From contig JBDUXZ010000003.1 in NCBI GenBank assembly GCA_039944855.1, forward strand, positions 194,169 through 247,500: a stretch of DNA of 53,332 bases, given 5' to 3'. Position 1 is the stretch's first letter; each line of letters opens with the position of its first letter. This document shows positions 9,568 through 17,180 of the stretch, piece by piece. The notes below the pieces were generated by a model. It saw nothing but the letters and a program-made list of their open reading frames with translations. It searched no databases and was not told the origin of the DNA. This DNA is from Rhodothermales bacterium (GTDB taxonomy: Bacteria > Bacteroidota > Rhodothermia > Rhodothermales > JANQRZ01). Both the position numbers and the translations under genes were made by a program.

Positions 9568-10875
9568 CTAGCGGACGCCCTGCAACAGGCACGCGTAGGC
9601 CGCCTCGGCGACGTGCACGGTGAGTTGATCCACGAGGGCGTCCTCCACCTCCCGCTCGCGCTCGGCGAGTTCGTCGGCGTCGAAGAGGCGGCGCTCGTCG
9701 CGGTCGAGGTCGAGCGTGCGGAGCGGACCGTCGTATTCGCCCCGCACGATCCGCTGCTGCACGGAGCGTTCGACCTCACGCTCGCACACCGGCCGCCGCG
9801 ACGCCACGTCAACGATCTCGAACGCGACGGTGGCGGAGAGCGTCACCTCTTCTTCGATGCGGAGGTACGTCGCGCGGTCGCCGCCCTCCGTGCGGGCCGT
9901 CCGCTCCTCCCGCTTCCGCTCCTCGGCGACGCGGCGGAAGCGCTCGATCTCCCCGGCGAAGACGGCGTCCACGGCGAGGGCGCGGCCGAGGTCGGCGGCG
10001 TCGCGGGGGCGGAGTGGATCACGGTCGAGCCCGAGGTCGCGGAGGGCGCGGCGGACGAGGGCCGGCTCGATGACGAGCACGAACGGCGGCGGCCGGGTCC
10101 ACCGCTCGATCTCGAGATCGTCGTTGAGCGCGGTGACGAAGCCGCGCGGGAGGTCGCGTCCGGCCGAATTGCGAAGCGGGGCGAGGGCGGCGCGGACGCT
10201 GCCGAGATCAATCGCTTCGGTCTGCAGCCGGACGATCTGCGCGGCGGCGGCGCTGCCGGGCGGGACGAAGGCGAGCGCCTGCCCGGCGAGGTCGTACGCC
10301 GAGCGGAATTCGCCGCGCGCCGCAGCCGCCTCGGACCACGCGATGTAGGCATCGGACGAGGCGAGCGCGAGGTCGGCCTCGTCGTCGCGCGTCGGTTCGT
10401 AACGACGGGCGCGGTCGTAGCGCTGAATGGCCCCGCCGAAGTCGCCGCGCGCGACGGCCGCGCTGCCCTCGTCGAGGAGCGTCGTGATCGCGGCTTCGAA
10501 GCCCGCGCGGCGCTGCGTGGCGTAGTCGGCCGGGAGCGGGAGCGCCACGCCGACCTCGCCCGCCCTCCCCACGAGCCGGTCGAGTCCGAGGTAGAGGTCG
10601 CCGGCCTCGACCCAATCCCCCGCCGTCTCGGCGTCGGCGAGCCGCGCGCGGTAGCTCTCGACGGCGAGCTTGCCGGCTTCAAGCAGGCGGCCGCGTGCTT
10701 TCTGCAGGTCCGGCTGCTTCTCCACCGCATCGGCGTAGCGGAAGGCGGCGGCCTCGTACCCGCCGCGCAGTTCGAGGTCCTGCCCCTCAGAGTAGAGTTC
10801 GTCCGCGCTTTTGCAGCCGGCGACGAGGAGGAGCGCGAGGGCGAGCGGGAGGAGGGCGAGGCGGGTAAGCGGCAT
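9568..10875 (-). CDS. Large lipoprotein with repeat-like helical region and CsgG/LpoB-like C-terminus
   Basis: The product (435 aa) has a clear lipoprotein signal, LALLLVAGC with Cys21. Residues about 25-215 are helical with TPR-like spacing (AADELYSEG..YEAAAFRYADAV style, ARGDFGGAIQRYDRARRYEP, ARGEFRSAYDLAGQALAFVP). The C-terminal half includes ALVRRALRDLG, DLGRALAVDAVFAGEIERF and VAFEIVDVASRRPV, an order resembling the CsgG/FlgT/LpoB fold. That resemblance is judged by eye and is weak. It is probably attached to the inner face of the outer membrane. No curli, flagellar or penicillin-binding partner is nearby, so the role is unknown. Confidence 0.7.
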   Translation of the reverse strand: MPLTRLALLPLALALLLVAGCKSADELYSEGQDLELRGGYEAAAFRYADAVEKQPDLQKARGRLLEAGKLAVESYRARLADAETAGDWVEAGDLYLGLDRLVGRAGEVGVALPLPADYATQRRAGFEAAITTLLDEGSAAVARGDFGGAIQRYDRARRYEPTRDDEADLALASSDAYIAWSEAAAARGEFRSAYDLAGQALAFVPPGSAAAAQIVRLQTEAIDLGSVRAALAPLRNSAGRDLPRGFVTALNDDLEIERWTRPPPFVLVIEPALVRRALRDLGLDRDPLRPRDAADLGRALAVDAVFAGEIERFRRVAEERKREERTARTEGGDRATYLRIEEEVTLSATVAFEIVDVASRRPVCEREVERSVQQRIVRGEYDGPLRTLDLDRDERRLFDADELAEREREVEDALVDQLTVHVAEAAYACLLQGVR

Positions 10876-10940
10876 TGGGAGGGAGCGTTGGATTAATGCA
10901 AAGCCGCTGTGAGTCCGGGGATGAGTAACGGCAGTGCTTG

Positions 10941-11624
10941 CTAGATCGCGATCCCCGCGCTCAGCACGAAAGAGGTGTTCCGCAAGGCCGAGTGCTGGCT
11001 TCGCGCGAATGAGTTCAGCCGGTCGGCGTCGACGAAGTCGCTGAAGCCGAAGCTGAACCGGGCGTCGAGCACGAACCAGCGGCTAAGCGTGACGTCCGCC
11101 CCGAGGATGAGGCCGGCATCGATGTCGCGGAGGGTTTCGAGGTCGTCGGCCGTGCCCGCGTTCACTTCCCCATCGAACCGCATCTGCTCGAACGCCACGC
11201 TGTTCGACGTCATGTATCCCGCGTAGGGACCGATGTGTGCCCCGAGCCCGAAGCGCGGTCCGTCGACGGCGGCGACTCGGAGGAGCAGCGCCGTCTGCGC
11301 GTAGCCGAACTGGTACTCGAGTTCGTCCCGCCTCGCCCCGTTGGCGAGAATCTGGCGCGCGCCCCGGCGACCGTACCCGAACTCCCACTGCAGCCCGACC
11401 GACGCCACGACCGGGAGACGGAGGAAGCCCATCCCTTCGATCCCCGACGCGCGCTCGAACACGCCGTGGCGAAAGTGGTTCGAGGTGATGAAGAAGTGAG
11501 CCTCCCCGCCTCCGAATGTGCTGGACGTCCGGCCGAGGCGCAGCCCCGCGCGCACATCTTGTGCCGGCGCGGCAGGAGCAAGAACGAAGAGGATCCCGGC
11601 CAGGGCAAGGAGGGCGCAGCGCAT
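10941..11624 (-). CDS. Outer-membrane beta-barrel protein (porin-like)
   Basis: This protein (227 aa) has a signal peptide ending APAAPAQ (about residue 21), followed by alternating polar and hydrophobic strands with glycine/aromatic turns, for example LPVVASVGLQWEFGYG, GLGAHIGPYAGYM and WFVLDARFSFGFSDF. It ends FVLSAGIAI, a terminal strand typical of Bacteroidetes outer-membrane barrels (PF13568-like). No ligand can be inferred. It is in the same orientation as the lipoprotein gene downstream, about 65 bases away. Confidence 0.82.
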   Translation of the reverse strand: MRCALLALAGILFVLAPAAPAQDVRAGLRLGRTSSTFGGGEAHFFITSNHFRHGVFERASGIEGMGFLRLPVVASVGLQWEFGYGRRGARQILANGARRDELEYQFGYAQTALLLRVAAVDGPRFGLGAHIGPYAGYMTSNSVAFEQMRFDGEVNAGTADDLETLRDIDAGLILGADVTLSRWFVLDARFSFGFSDFVDADRLNSFARSQHSALRNTSFVLSAGIAI

Positions 11625-11727
11625 GGAGGACGTTTAATGCGTGGACACGAAGTAGAAAGTCCGCAGAAAGTAACGCAGCCGAGGATTCCGTGCCCTGCCT
11701 GCGTCGGCGCTCGCTCCACGTCGAGGA

Positions 11728-12504
11728 TTAACCCGCCAGTCGCGCGAGGATAAGCGCGGCGGCCTTCACCGAGCGAATGTAGTAGCGCGCGGCGAGGGCT
11801 TCCTGCTCCCCCGCCGAGAGGTCGCCGTGGCGGCCGAGCCGGACGAGCCGGTCCTGCCGCGCGTGGTAGAGCCCGAGCGCGGCGGCGACCGAGATGTTGT
11901 AGCTCTGGATGAACCCGTCGATGGGGAGCACCACGTTGAGGTCGGCGCGGGCGAGGAGTTCGGGCGAGATCCCGTCGCGCTCGTTCCCGAAGACGAGCGC
12001 CGTCGGGACCGAGAAATCCACGTCTGCAATCGGCACGGCATCGGCGGCGAGGTGCGTGGCGACGATGCGGTAGCCCTGCGCGCGGAGCCCGTCGCATGCC
12101 GCGCCGGCGTCGGGCCAGAGGCGGAGATCGATCCACTTGTCGGCGCCCTGGCTCTGGCGGCGCGCCCGCCCCATCCCACCCTCGACAGGACCGCCATCCG
12201 CTCGCCCCTCCGCGTCGTCTTCCAACGAGGCGGCCCAGTCGGCGGCATCGCCTTGCAGGTCGACGAGGTGCGCCGCGCCGTAGCCCAGTCCCTCGGCGCT
12301 GCGGAGCACGGCGTTGACGTTGCCGAGGTCGTGCACGCGCTCCAGCACCGGCACCACGCGGTACGTCCGCGCCGCCACGACGTCGGCGATCCGCTCGCAC
12401 CGCGCCACGTCCATGAACGGCGTCAGCCGCTCGATGACCTCGGCCGCGCCGAAGGCACGGCCGCCGAACTCGAACGAGGGATCGGGGAAGAACGAAGCGG
12501 ACAA
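11728..12504 (-). CDS. TrmH-type SpoU rRNA/tRNA 2'-O-methyltransferase
   Basis: The protein (258 aa) has the SPOUT knot motifs: GNVNAVLRSAEGLG (motif 1), TALVFGNERDGIS (motif 2) and LPIDGFIQSYNISVAAAL (motif 3). This set matches TrmH, which methylates G18 of tRNA with S-adenosylmethionine; rRNA-specific relatives share it, so the substrate is not certain. A Gly/Arg-rich insert (about 97-120) is unusual. The start is unclear: TTG 12504 gives the family's N-terminal extension but has no good ribosome site, while ATG at residue 31 would be short. Confidence 0.87.
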   Translation of the reverse strand: MSASFFPDPSFEFGGRAFGAAEVIERLTPFMDVARCERIADVVAARTYRVVPVLERVHDLGNVNAVLRSAEGLGYGAAHLVDLQGDAADWAASLEDDAEGRADGGPVEGGMGRARRQSQGADKWIDLRLWPDAGAACDGLRAQGYRIVATHLAADAVPIADVDFSVPTALVFGNERDGISPELLARADLNVVLPIDGFIQSYNISVAAALGLYHARQDRLVRLGRHGDLSAGEQEALAARYYIRSVKAAALILARLAG

Positions 12505-12554
12505 AGCGGGCTGAACAAAGCGGAACGGGTGCCGTTGGAAGATACCCGCGCGAC

Positions 12555-12582
12555 GACGTGTGGACGTGTGGACGTGTGGACG
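12555..12582. repeat. 8-bp tandem repeat, 3.5 copies of GACGTGTG
   Basis: Three exact 8-base units and a partial fourth lie in the divergent region between the TrmH-type gene and the SDR gene. A pyrimidine-rich run (12609-12642, CTCTTTTCCCTTC style) follows up to the SDR start. Copy number could vary by slippage and could alter SDR expression, but no promoter could be fixed relative to it. Confidence 0.85.
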
Positions 12583-12642
12583 AAGCTAGCCGTCGCGGTC
12601 TGCGCTCGCCTCTCTTTTCCCTTCACCCTTTTCCCTTTCCTC

Positions 12643-13362
12643 ATGCACCTCCAAGACAAAGTCGCCGTCGTCACCGGGGCGAGCCGCGGGCTCGGCCGCG
12701 CCTTCGCCGAAGCCCTCGCCGCGAAGGGCGCGCAGGTCTACGGCCTCGCCCGCAGCGAAGGCGACCTCGCCGACGTGAGCGCCGCCATCGGCGACGCCTT
12801 CCACCCCGTCGAATGCGACGTCCGCGACCCCGACGATGTCCACCGCGCCTTTAAGACTGTGAGCGACGACGCCGGCCGCTGCGACGTCCTCATTAACAAC
12901 GCCGGGCTCGGCCGCTTCGGCGCCGTCGAGGACTACGACGACGACGCGTGGGACGTGATGATGGACACGAACGTGACCGGCCTCTTCTTCTGCACCCGCG
13001 CCGCGATCCCGATGATGAAAGCGCAGAACGCCGCGAGCGGCTTCGGCGGCCACATCGTCAACATCGCCTCCGTCGCCGGGCTCGTCGGCAACCCGAACAT
13101 CAGCGGGTACAACGCCACGAAATTCGCCGTGCGCGGGTTCTCCGAGGCCATCATGAAGGAGCTGCGCGAGGACGGGATCAAGGTGACGTGCATCTACCCC
13201 GGCTCCGTCGAAACCCACTTCGCCGACGAGGCGGGGTCGAGCGGCTCCGCGAACCCGATGCAGCCGGAGGACGTCGCCGACACCGTCGTCCACGTGATCG
13301 AAGGGCCGGACAACTACCTCATCTCCGAGGTCATGATGCGCCCGCTCCGCCCCAAAGGCTGA
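12643..13362 (+). CDS. Short-chain dehydrogenase/reductase
   Basis: This is a classical SDR (239 aa) with the NAD(P)-binding TGASRGLG at the N-terminus, NNAG (LINNAGLGRFG), the catalytic Ser in VNIASVAGLVG, and YNATK carrying the active-site Tyr and Lys. The tail IYPGSVETHF matches 3-oxoacyl-ACP reductase-like and general alcohol dehydrogenases. The substrate cannot be assigned. The ATG at 12643 (MHLQDKVAVV) is the natural start; a long open frame upstream is a high-GC artefact. The alpha/beta hydrolase gene follows on the same strand, separated by a hairpin-forming repeat. Confidence 0.93.
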   Translation: MHLQDKVAVVTGASRGLGRAFAEALAAKGAQVYGLARSEGDLADVSAAIGDAFHPVECDVRDPDDVHRAFKTVSDDAGRCDVLINNAGLGRFGAVEDYDDDAWDVMMDTNVTGLFFCTRAAIPMMKAQNAASGFGGHIVNIASVAGLVGNPNISGYNATKFAVRGFSEAIMKELREDGIKVTCIYPGSVETHFADEAGSSGSANPMQPEDVADTVVHVIEGPDNYLISEVMMRPLRPKG

Positions 13363-13372
13363 CGATGTTTAT

Positions 13373-13431
13373 TCGCTGATCGGGTGATAGCGTGACTTGC
13401 CGATCGGGCTCCCCAATCACCCAATCAGCGA
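13373..13431. repeat. Inverted repeat, 16-bp arms, between SDR and hydrolase genes
   Basis: The left arm TCGCTGATCGGGTGAT (13373-13388) pairs with ATCACCCAATCAGCGA (13416-13431), with one G-T pair and a 27-base loop. The sequence CCAATCAC is repeated again at about 13458. It begins 10 bases after the SDR stop and may weaken read-through into the hydrolase gene. Confidence 0.8.
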
Positions 13432-13473
13432 CCGCGAAGCAGCGGCGCAGCCAATCGACCAATCACTCAATAG

Positions 13474-14310
13474 ATGAACCCCGTCACGCACGACCCGGCG
13501 GCGGTCGACCGGGCGTACCCGCCGACGCTCCATGCGTTCACGTTCGAGAGCGGCGGGCACCGCCTGCTTGGCTGCATCTACGTCGCCGACGGGCCGGGGC
13601 CGCACCCGACCGCGCTCCTCCTCCACGGCTGCCCCGGCAACGAGCGCAACTTCGACCTCGCGCACGCGCTCCGGCGGGCCGGCTTCAACGTCGCGCTCTT
13701 CCACTACCGCGGCGCGTGGGGCAGCGACGGCACGTTCTCGATTGCGGGCGCTGTCGCCGACGTGCCCGCCGCGCTCGCCTTCCTCCGTGACGAGGCCCAC
13801 GCCGCTGCCCTCCGCATCGACCCCGACCGGATCGTGCCCGTCGGTCACTCGATGGGCGGATTCGTGGCGCTCATGGCCGCGGCGTCGGACGACCGCGTGC
13901 CGGCCGTCGCCGGGCTCGCCGCGTTCAACTTCGGGCTCCACGCCCGGCTGATGCACCGGGTCCCCGACATCCGCGCCCGCACCCTCAACGAGCTCGCGCC
14001 CCTCATGCCGCCGCTCCAGGGCGCCACCGCCGAGTGGCTCGTCGAGGAGATGGCCGCCCGCCGCGCCGACTGGAACCTGCTCGACCGCGTGCCGGCGTTG
14101 CGGGATCGGCCCGTGCTCCTCGTCGCGGCCGAGCGCGACGAGACGGCGATTCCCCTCCTCCACCACCGTCCGCTCGTCGACGCCTTCGGCCCGGACGCGG
14201 CCGGACTCACCACAACGACGCTCGATGACGACCACCTCTTTTCGAGCACGCGGATCGCCCTCGCCCGGACCGTGGCGGCGTGGCTCCGCGACGGCGCGTT
14301 TGCGGCGTAG
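13474..14310 (+). CDS. Alpha/beta hydrolase
   Basis: This 278-residue protein has the alpha/beta hydrolase order: oxyanion-region HGCPGN (TALLLHGCPGN, about 45-55), the nucleophile elbow GHSMGG (about 124-129), an acid in the last third and a probable catalytic His in DDDHLFSS near the end. There is no signal peptide, so it is cytoplasmic. It resembles dipeptidyl-peptidase-like or general esterase domains; the substrate is unknown. It follows the SDR gene by about 110 bases containing an inverted repeat. Confidence 0.88.
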   Translation: MNPVTHDPAAVDRAYPPTLHAFTFESGGHRLLGCIYVADGPGPHPTALLLHGCPGNERNFDLAHALRRAGFNVALFHYRGAWGSDGTFSIAGAVADVPAALAFLRDEAHAAALRIDPDRIVPVGHSMGGFVALMAAASDDRVPAVAGLAAFNFGLHARLMHRVPDIRARTLNELAPLMPPLQGATAEWLVEEMAARRADWNLLDRVPALRDRPVLLVAAERDETAIPLLHHRPLVDAFGPDAAGLTTTTLDDDHLFSSTRIALARTVAAWLRDGAFAA

Positions 14311-14433
14311 CCCCCACACCCGCTGCGCGGCCCGCACGCTGTGGTGGGTCGGGTTGTGGATCGGGAGATCGGGGCCTAAGTTGGCGCGTCCCGCGCGCGA
14401 TTACCAGCGCCCCTCGCTCCGACGACGTCGATC

Positions 14434-15435
14434 ATGCCTTCCTTCCGCCCCGCTCTCCTCCTGCTCGCAGCCCTCGTCTTCCTGCCGCAGACCGCCCTCG
14501 CGCAGCGCCTCGCGAACGCCGTAGGCAGCACCGACGTCGGCCCGTACGTGGACGCCGATCACGGACCTCGCGCGCTATCGTCGCGCGCCGGCGGGCTCGC
14601 CCTCACCCACTCCGTGAGCGACACCCTCGTGGCCCGCACCGCGATCAACTGCAACGTCGAAAGCTCCGGGCTGACGGCGGAGAACAGCTACTGGCGCGTG
14701 TTCGACCTCGGCGCGTTCGGCCTCACCGAGCCCTTCACCGTCACGAGTATCGACATCGGCATCGAGCTGGTGGACCTCAAATCCAGCGCGCTCGCGACGG
14801 ACCTCCGGCTGCACGCGCTCGACGGGGACTTCACGCGGGCGAACCTCACCCGCGTCGAAGAAACCGAGTTCGATGTACGGGAAAGGAATGCCCTCTCGGT
14901 CGTGACCGTGGACATCACCGGCGCGTTCGCCGTAGGCGAGGTGCTCGTCGTCGAGTGGAACGTGCCGGACCTCCGAGACGACGGCGGCGCCGTGTTCTAC
15001 GGCGCGAACAGCGCGGGCCAGACGGGGCCGACGTACCTCTCCGCCGCGGCCTGCGGCCTGCCCGAGCCGACGGACCTCGCGGACGTCGGCGCAGGCTTCC
15101 CGGGCGTGGCGTGGGTGCTCGCCGTCAACGGCACGACGATGACGACGGACGCCGAGGGCATCGCCGTCGCGCAGCGCGTGACGCTCGGACAAGCGTACCC
15201 GAACCCCGTCGCCGGCCGCACCGCGATCCCGTTCTCGCTCGACGCCCCGCAGCGCGTCCGCATCGCCGTCTACGACGCGCTCGGCCGCGAGGTCGCCGTC
15301 GCCGCCGACCGCACGTTCGGGGCCGGCGAGCAGGCCGTGGACGTGAGCGTGGCGGGCCTACCGAGCGGGCTGTACTTCTACCGTCTCCGCGCCGGGACGC
15401 AGACGCTCACGCGCAAGCTCGTCGTCGTCCAGTAG
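14434..15435 (+). CDS. Secreted protein with C-terminal T9SS (type A) sorting domain
   Basis: This protein (333 aa) has a signal peptide ending QTALAQ at about residue 23 and a body with no family I recognise. The body has beta-rich stretches (FDLGAFGLTEPFTVTSIDIG, AVGEVLVVEWNVPDL). The last 80 residues are a T9SS sorting domain: LGQAYPNPVAGRTAIPFSL, RIAVYDALGREVAV, LPSGLYFYRLRAG and KLVVVQ. Such proteins cross the inner membrane by Sec and the outer membrane by the type IX system, and the domain is usually cleaved and replaced by anchoring. No T9SS machinery gene is in the window. Confidence 0.92.
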   Translation: MPSFRPALLLLAALVFLPQTALAQRLANAVGSTDVGPYVDADHGPRALSSRAGGLALTHSVSDTLVARTAINCNVESSGLTAENSYWRVFDLGAFGLTEPFTVTSIDIGIELVDLKSSALATDLRLHALDGDFTRANLTRVEETEFDVRERNALSVVTVDITGAFAVGEVLVVEWNVPDLRDDGGAVFYGANSAGQTGPTYLSAAACGLPEPTDLADVGAGFPGVAWVLAVNGTTMTTDAEGIAVAQRVTLGQAYPNPVAGRTAIPFSLDAPQRVRIAVYDALGREVAVAADRTFGAGEQAVDVSVAGLPSGLYFYRLRAGTQTLTRKLVVVQ

Positions 15436-15547
15436 CCGGCGTTCCGTGCGATGCGAGCGCCCCCCCCGGTGCGTGGGGCTCCCGTCCGGCGCGTGCGGCG
15501 GCGGGGCGATAAACACGAGCAAAGGCAATTAGGCATCGCGTACCGCA

Positions 15548-15576
15548 TTGGAACGTACGAGCCTATGCGTTATACT
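15548..15576 (+). promoter_or_regulatory. Candidate promoter for the second T9SS gene
   Basis: TTGGAA (15548-15553), 17 bases, then TATACT (15571-15576), about 75 bases before the ATG at 15652. The spacing is ideal for a housekeeping sigma factor. The T-rich run that follows also places a near-match to the Bacteroidetes -7 element (TAnnTTTG) about 22 bases after TTG. It is embedded in an otherwise very GC-rich 216-base gap, which makes the AT-rich hexamer stand out. Confidence 0.6.
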
Positions 15577-15651
15577 TTTTGTGGAGCGCGTGCCGGCGAG
15601 TTCGCCGATGCGCCTCCTCGTCCCCCCTTCCTCCCTAACCCCATCCTCCTC

Positions 15652-16974
15652 ATGAAACATCTTCTACTCTCTTTGAGCCTCGGAGTCTTTTGCGTGGGAT
15701 CGGCGTTGCCGGCCGCCGCGCAGTCGCGTCCCGAGATCACCCCCGCCACCGTGGCGCCGTCTACCCCCAGCGACGTGATCCCCAGCACGCCCATCGTGGA
15801 GGTGCGGCGGATCGACGAGGGGCTCAACTACGGGATGCACAACCGGCCCGGCCCCGACAGCGACTGCTACGGCAGCTTCGATCCCACCGACGACTTCACG
15901 GCGCAGTGCATCGAGCCCTATCCCGTGAGCGCCTTCGCCGGAACCGTCATCACGACCGAAGACGGCGAGGGCATCCTCTACTACGTCAAGCAGTTCGACC
16001 GGAACCAGACGGGCGTCGGCGTAGATACGCTCGCCGCGTACAACTTCGACACGGGGGAGCAGCTCGAAGAACTCGAGATCACCTACTTCGACGCGCTCGG
16101 CAATGAGATCCCCTTCTCCGCCGACCTCCCCCAGTGGGCAGACGGCGGGTTGGACACCAGCACCGGCGAGATGATCCTCCTCGGGCGTTTCCAGGCGTGT
16201 ACGGCAGAAGCCGGCGGACAACTCTGGTCCCTCAACGTCCAGACGCTGGAAGCCCGCCCCCTCATCACGTTCACTGACCCGAACCACTGCCCGCTCTCCG
16301 GCGCCTATGACAACGAGAACAACCGGTTCATCGGCATGGTCCCGACCGGCGACGGCGAAGGCGCCGGGTTCTACCAGGCGGACCTCACCACGGGCGAGAC
16401 CGTCGCGATGATCCCCCTGCCGGGCGACCTCTTCATGGACACCGTCGCCAACTTCATCCAGGGCGGCGCGACGAACTTCGGTGACGACGACGACCCGACC
16501 AACAACGAGGCGTGGATCTTCCTGTTCGAGGGCGTCAACCCGGACCTCGCCTCCAGCGCGCGGCTGATCACCTTCGGCGATGACGGCATCATCGACGGGT
16601 CCATCAACAACGGGGCGATCGACATCAAGTCGGACTGGGTCGAGGTGCTCACGTCGGGCTTCAAGTCCCAGCCGTTCGCGGTCGCCAACGAGGCCGACGC
16701 GGCGCCGGGCGCCTTCGAGTTCATCGGGGTCTTCCCGAACCCGTTCCGGGTCTCGGCCACGGTCATGCTCCGGGCCGAGCAGCCGGTCGCGCACGCGACG
16801 GTCAAGGCCTACGACGTGCTCGGCCGCGCGGTCGCCACGCTGCACGACGGCCCGCTCGCCGCGACCCAGCACCAGTTCGGGCTCGAAGCGCGGGGCCTCC
16901 CGACCGGGGTGTACTTCGTCTCCGTCCGTAGCGGGGACTTCTCCCAGACCAAGAAAGTCGTCCTCATCGACTGA
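15652..16974 (+). CDS. Secreted protein with T9SS (type A) sorting domain
   Basis: The protein (440 aa) starts MKHLLLSLSLGVFCVG with a signal peptide ending AAAQ. The body has six visible cysteines in the mature half and repeated DxxTG-type turns (YNFDTGEQLEEL, ADLTTGETVAMI, GGLDTSTGEMIL) that suggest a beta-propeller-like arrangement; this is an inference. The C-terminus is a full sorting domain: FIGVFPNPFRVSATVMLR, VKAYDVLGRAVATL, LPTGVYFVSVRSG and KKVVLID. The longer open frame upstream lacks a signal sequence, so ATG 15652 is chosen. A promoter lies just upstream and a strong terminator downstream, so it is probably a single-gene unit. Confidence 0.92.
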   Translation: MKHLLLSLSLGVFCVGSALPAAAQSRPEITPATVAPSTPSDVIPSTPIVEVRRIDEGLNYGMHNRPGPDSDCYGSFDPTDDFTAQCIEPYPVSAFAGTVITTEDGEGILYYVKQFDRNQTGVGVDTLAAYNFDTGEQLEELEITYFDALGNEIPFSADLPQWADGGLDTSTGEMILLGRFQACTAEAGGQLWSLNVQTLEARPLITFTDPNHCPLSGAYDNENNRFIGMVPTGDGEGAGFYQADLTTGETVAMIPLPGDLFMDTVANFIQGGATNFGDDDDPTNNEAWIFLFEGVNPDLASSARLITFGDDGIIDGSINNGAIDIKSDWVEVLTSGFKSQPFAVANEADAAPGAFEFIGVFPNPFRVSATVMLRAEQPVAHATVKAYDVLGRAVATLHDGPLAATQHQFGLEARGLPTGVYFVSVRSGDFSQTKKVVLID

Positions 16975-16997
16975 CCTTCTCGGCTCAGCGCACGGCT

Positions 16998-17035
16998 ATG
17001 GAGCCGGCCGGACCTTCGGGCCCGGCCGGCTCCAT
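16998..17035 (+). terminator. Strong hairpin terminator after the second T9SS gene
   Basis: ATGGAGCCGGCCGG (16998-17011) pairs perfectly with CCGGCCGGCTCCAT (17022-17035) around a 10-base loop containing TTCGGG. No long T run follows, only ATTCGTGTC, so it is a strong but T-poor terminator, as is common in GC-rich genomes. Confidence 0.75.
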
Positions 17036-17180
17036 TCGTGTCTCGCCGGCGCCGGGCGCACTCGGTCCTCGGCGGTGATTTGCCCAGCGGCGTCTGCCTT
17101 CCCACGTTTCCTCAATCGAGGGGGTGGTTAAGCGATCCGCAGAACCCGGCGATTCCAGAAGAGCCTATCTTCAACGCCTC

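Noticed and set aside
12555-12582. CRISPR-like array
   Set aside because: The units are 8 bases with no spacers; it is a simple tandem repeat. No array with regular spacers was seen anywhere in the window.
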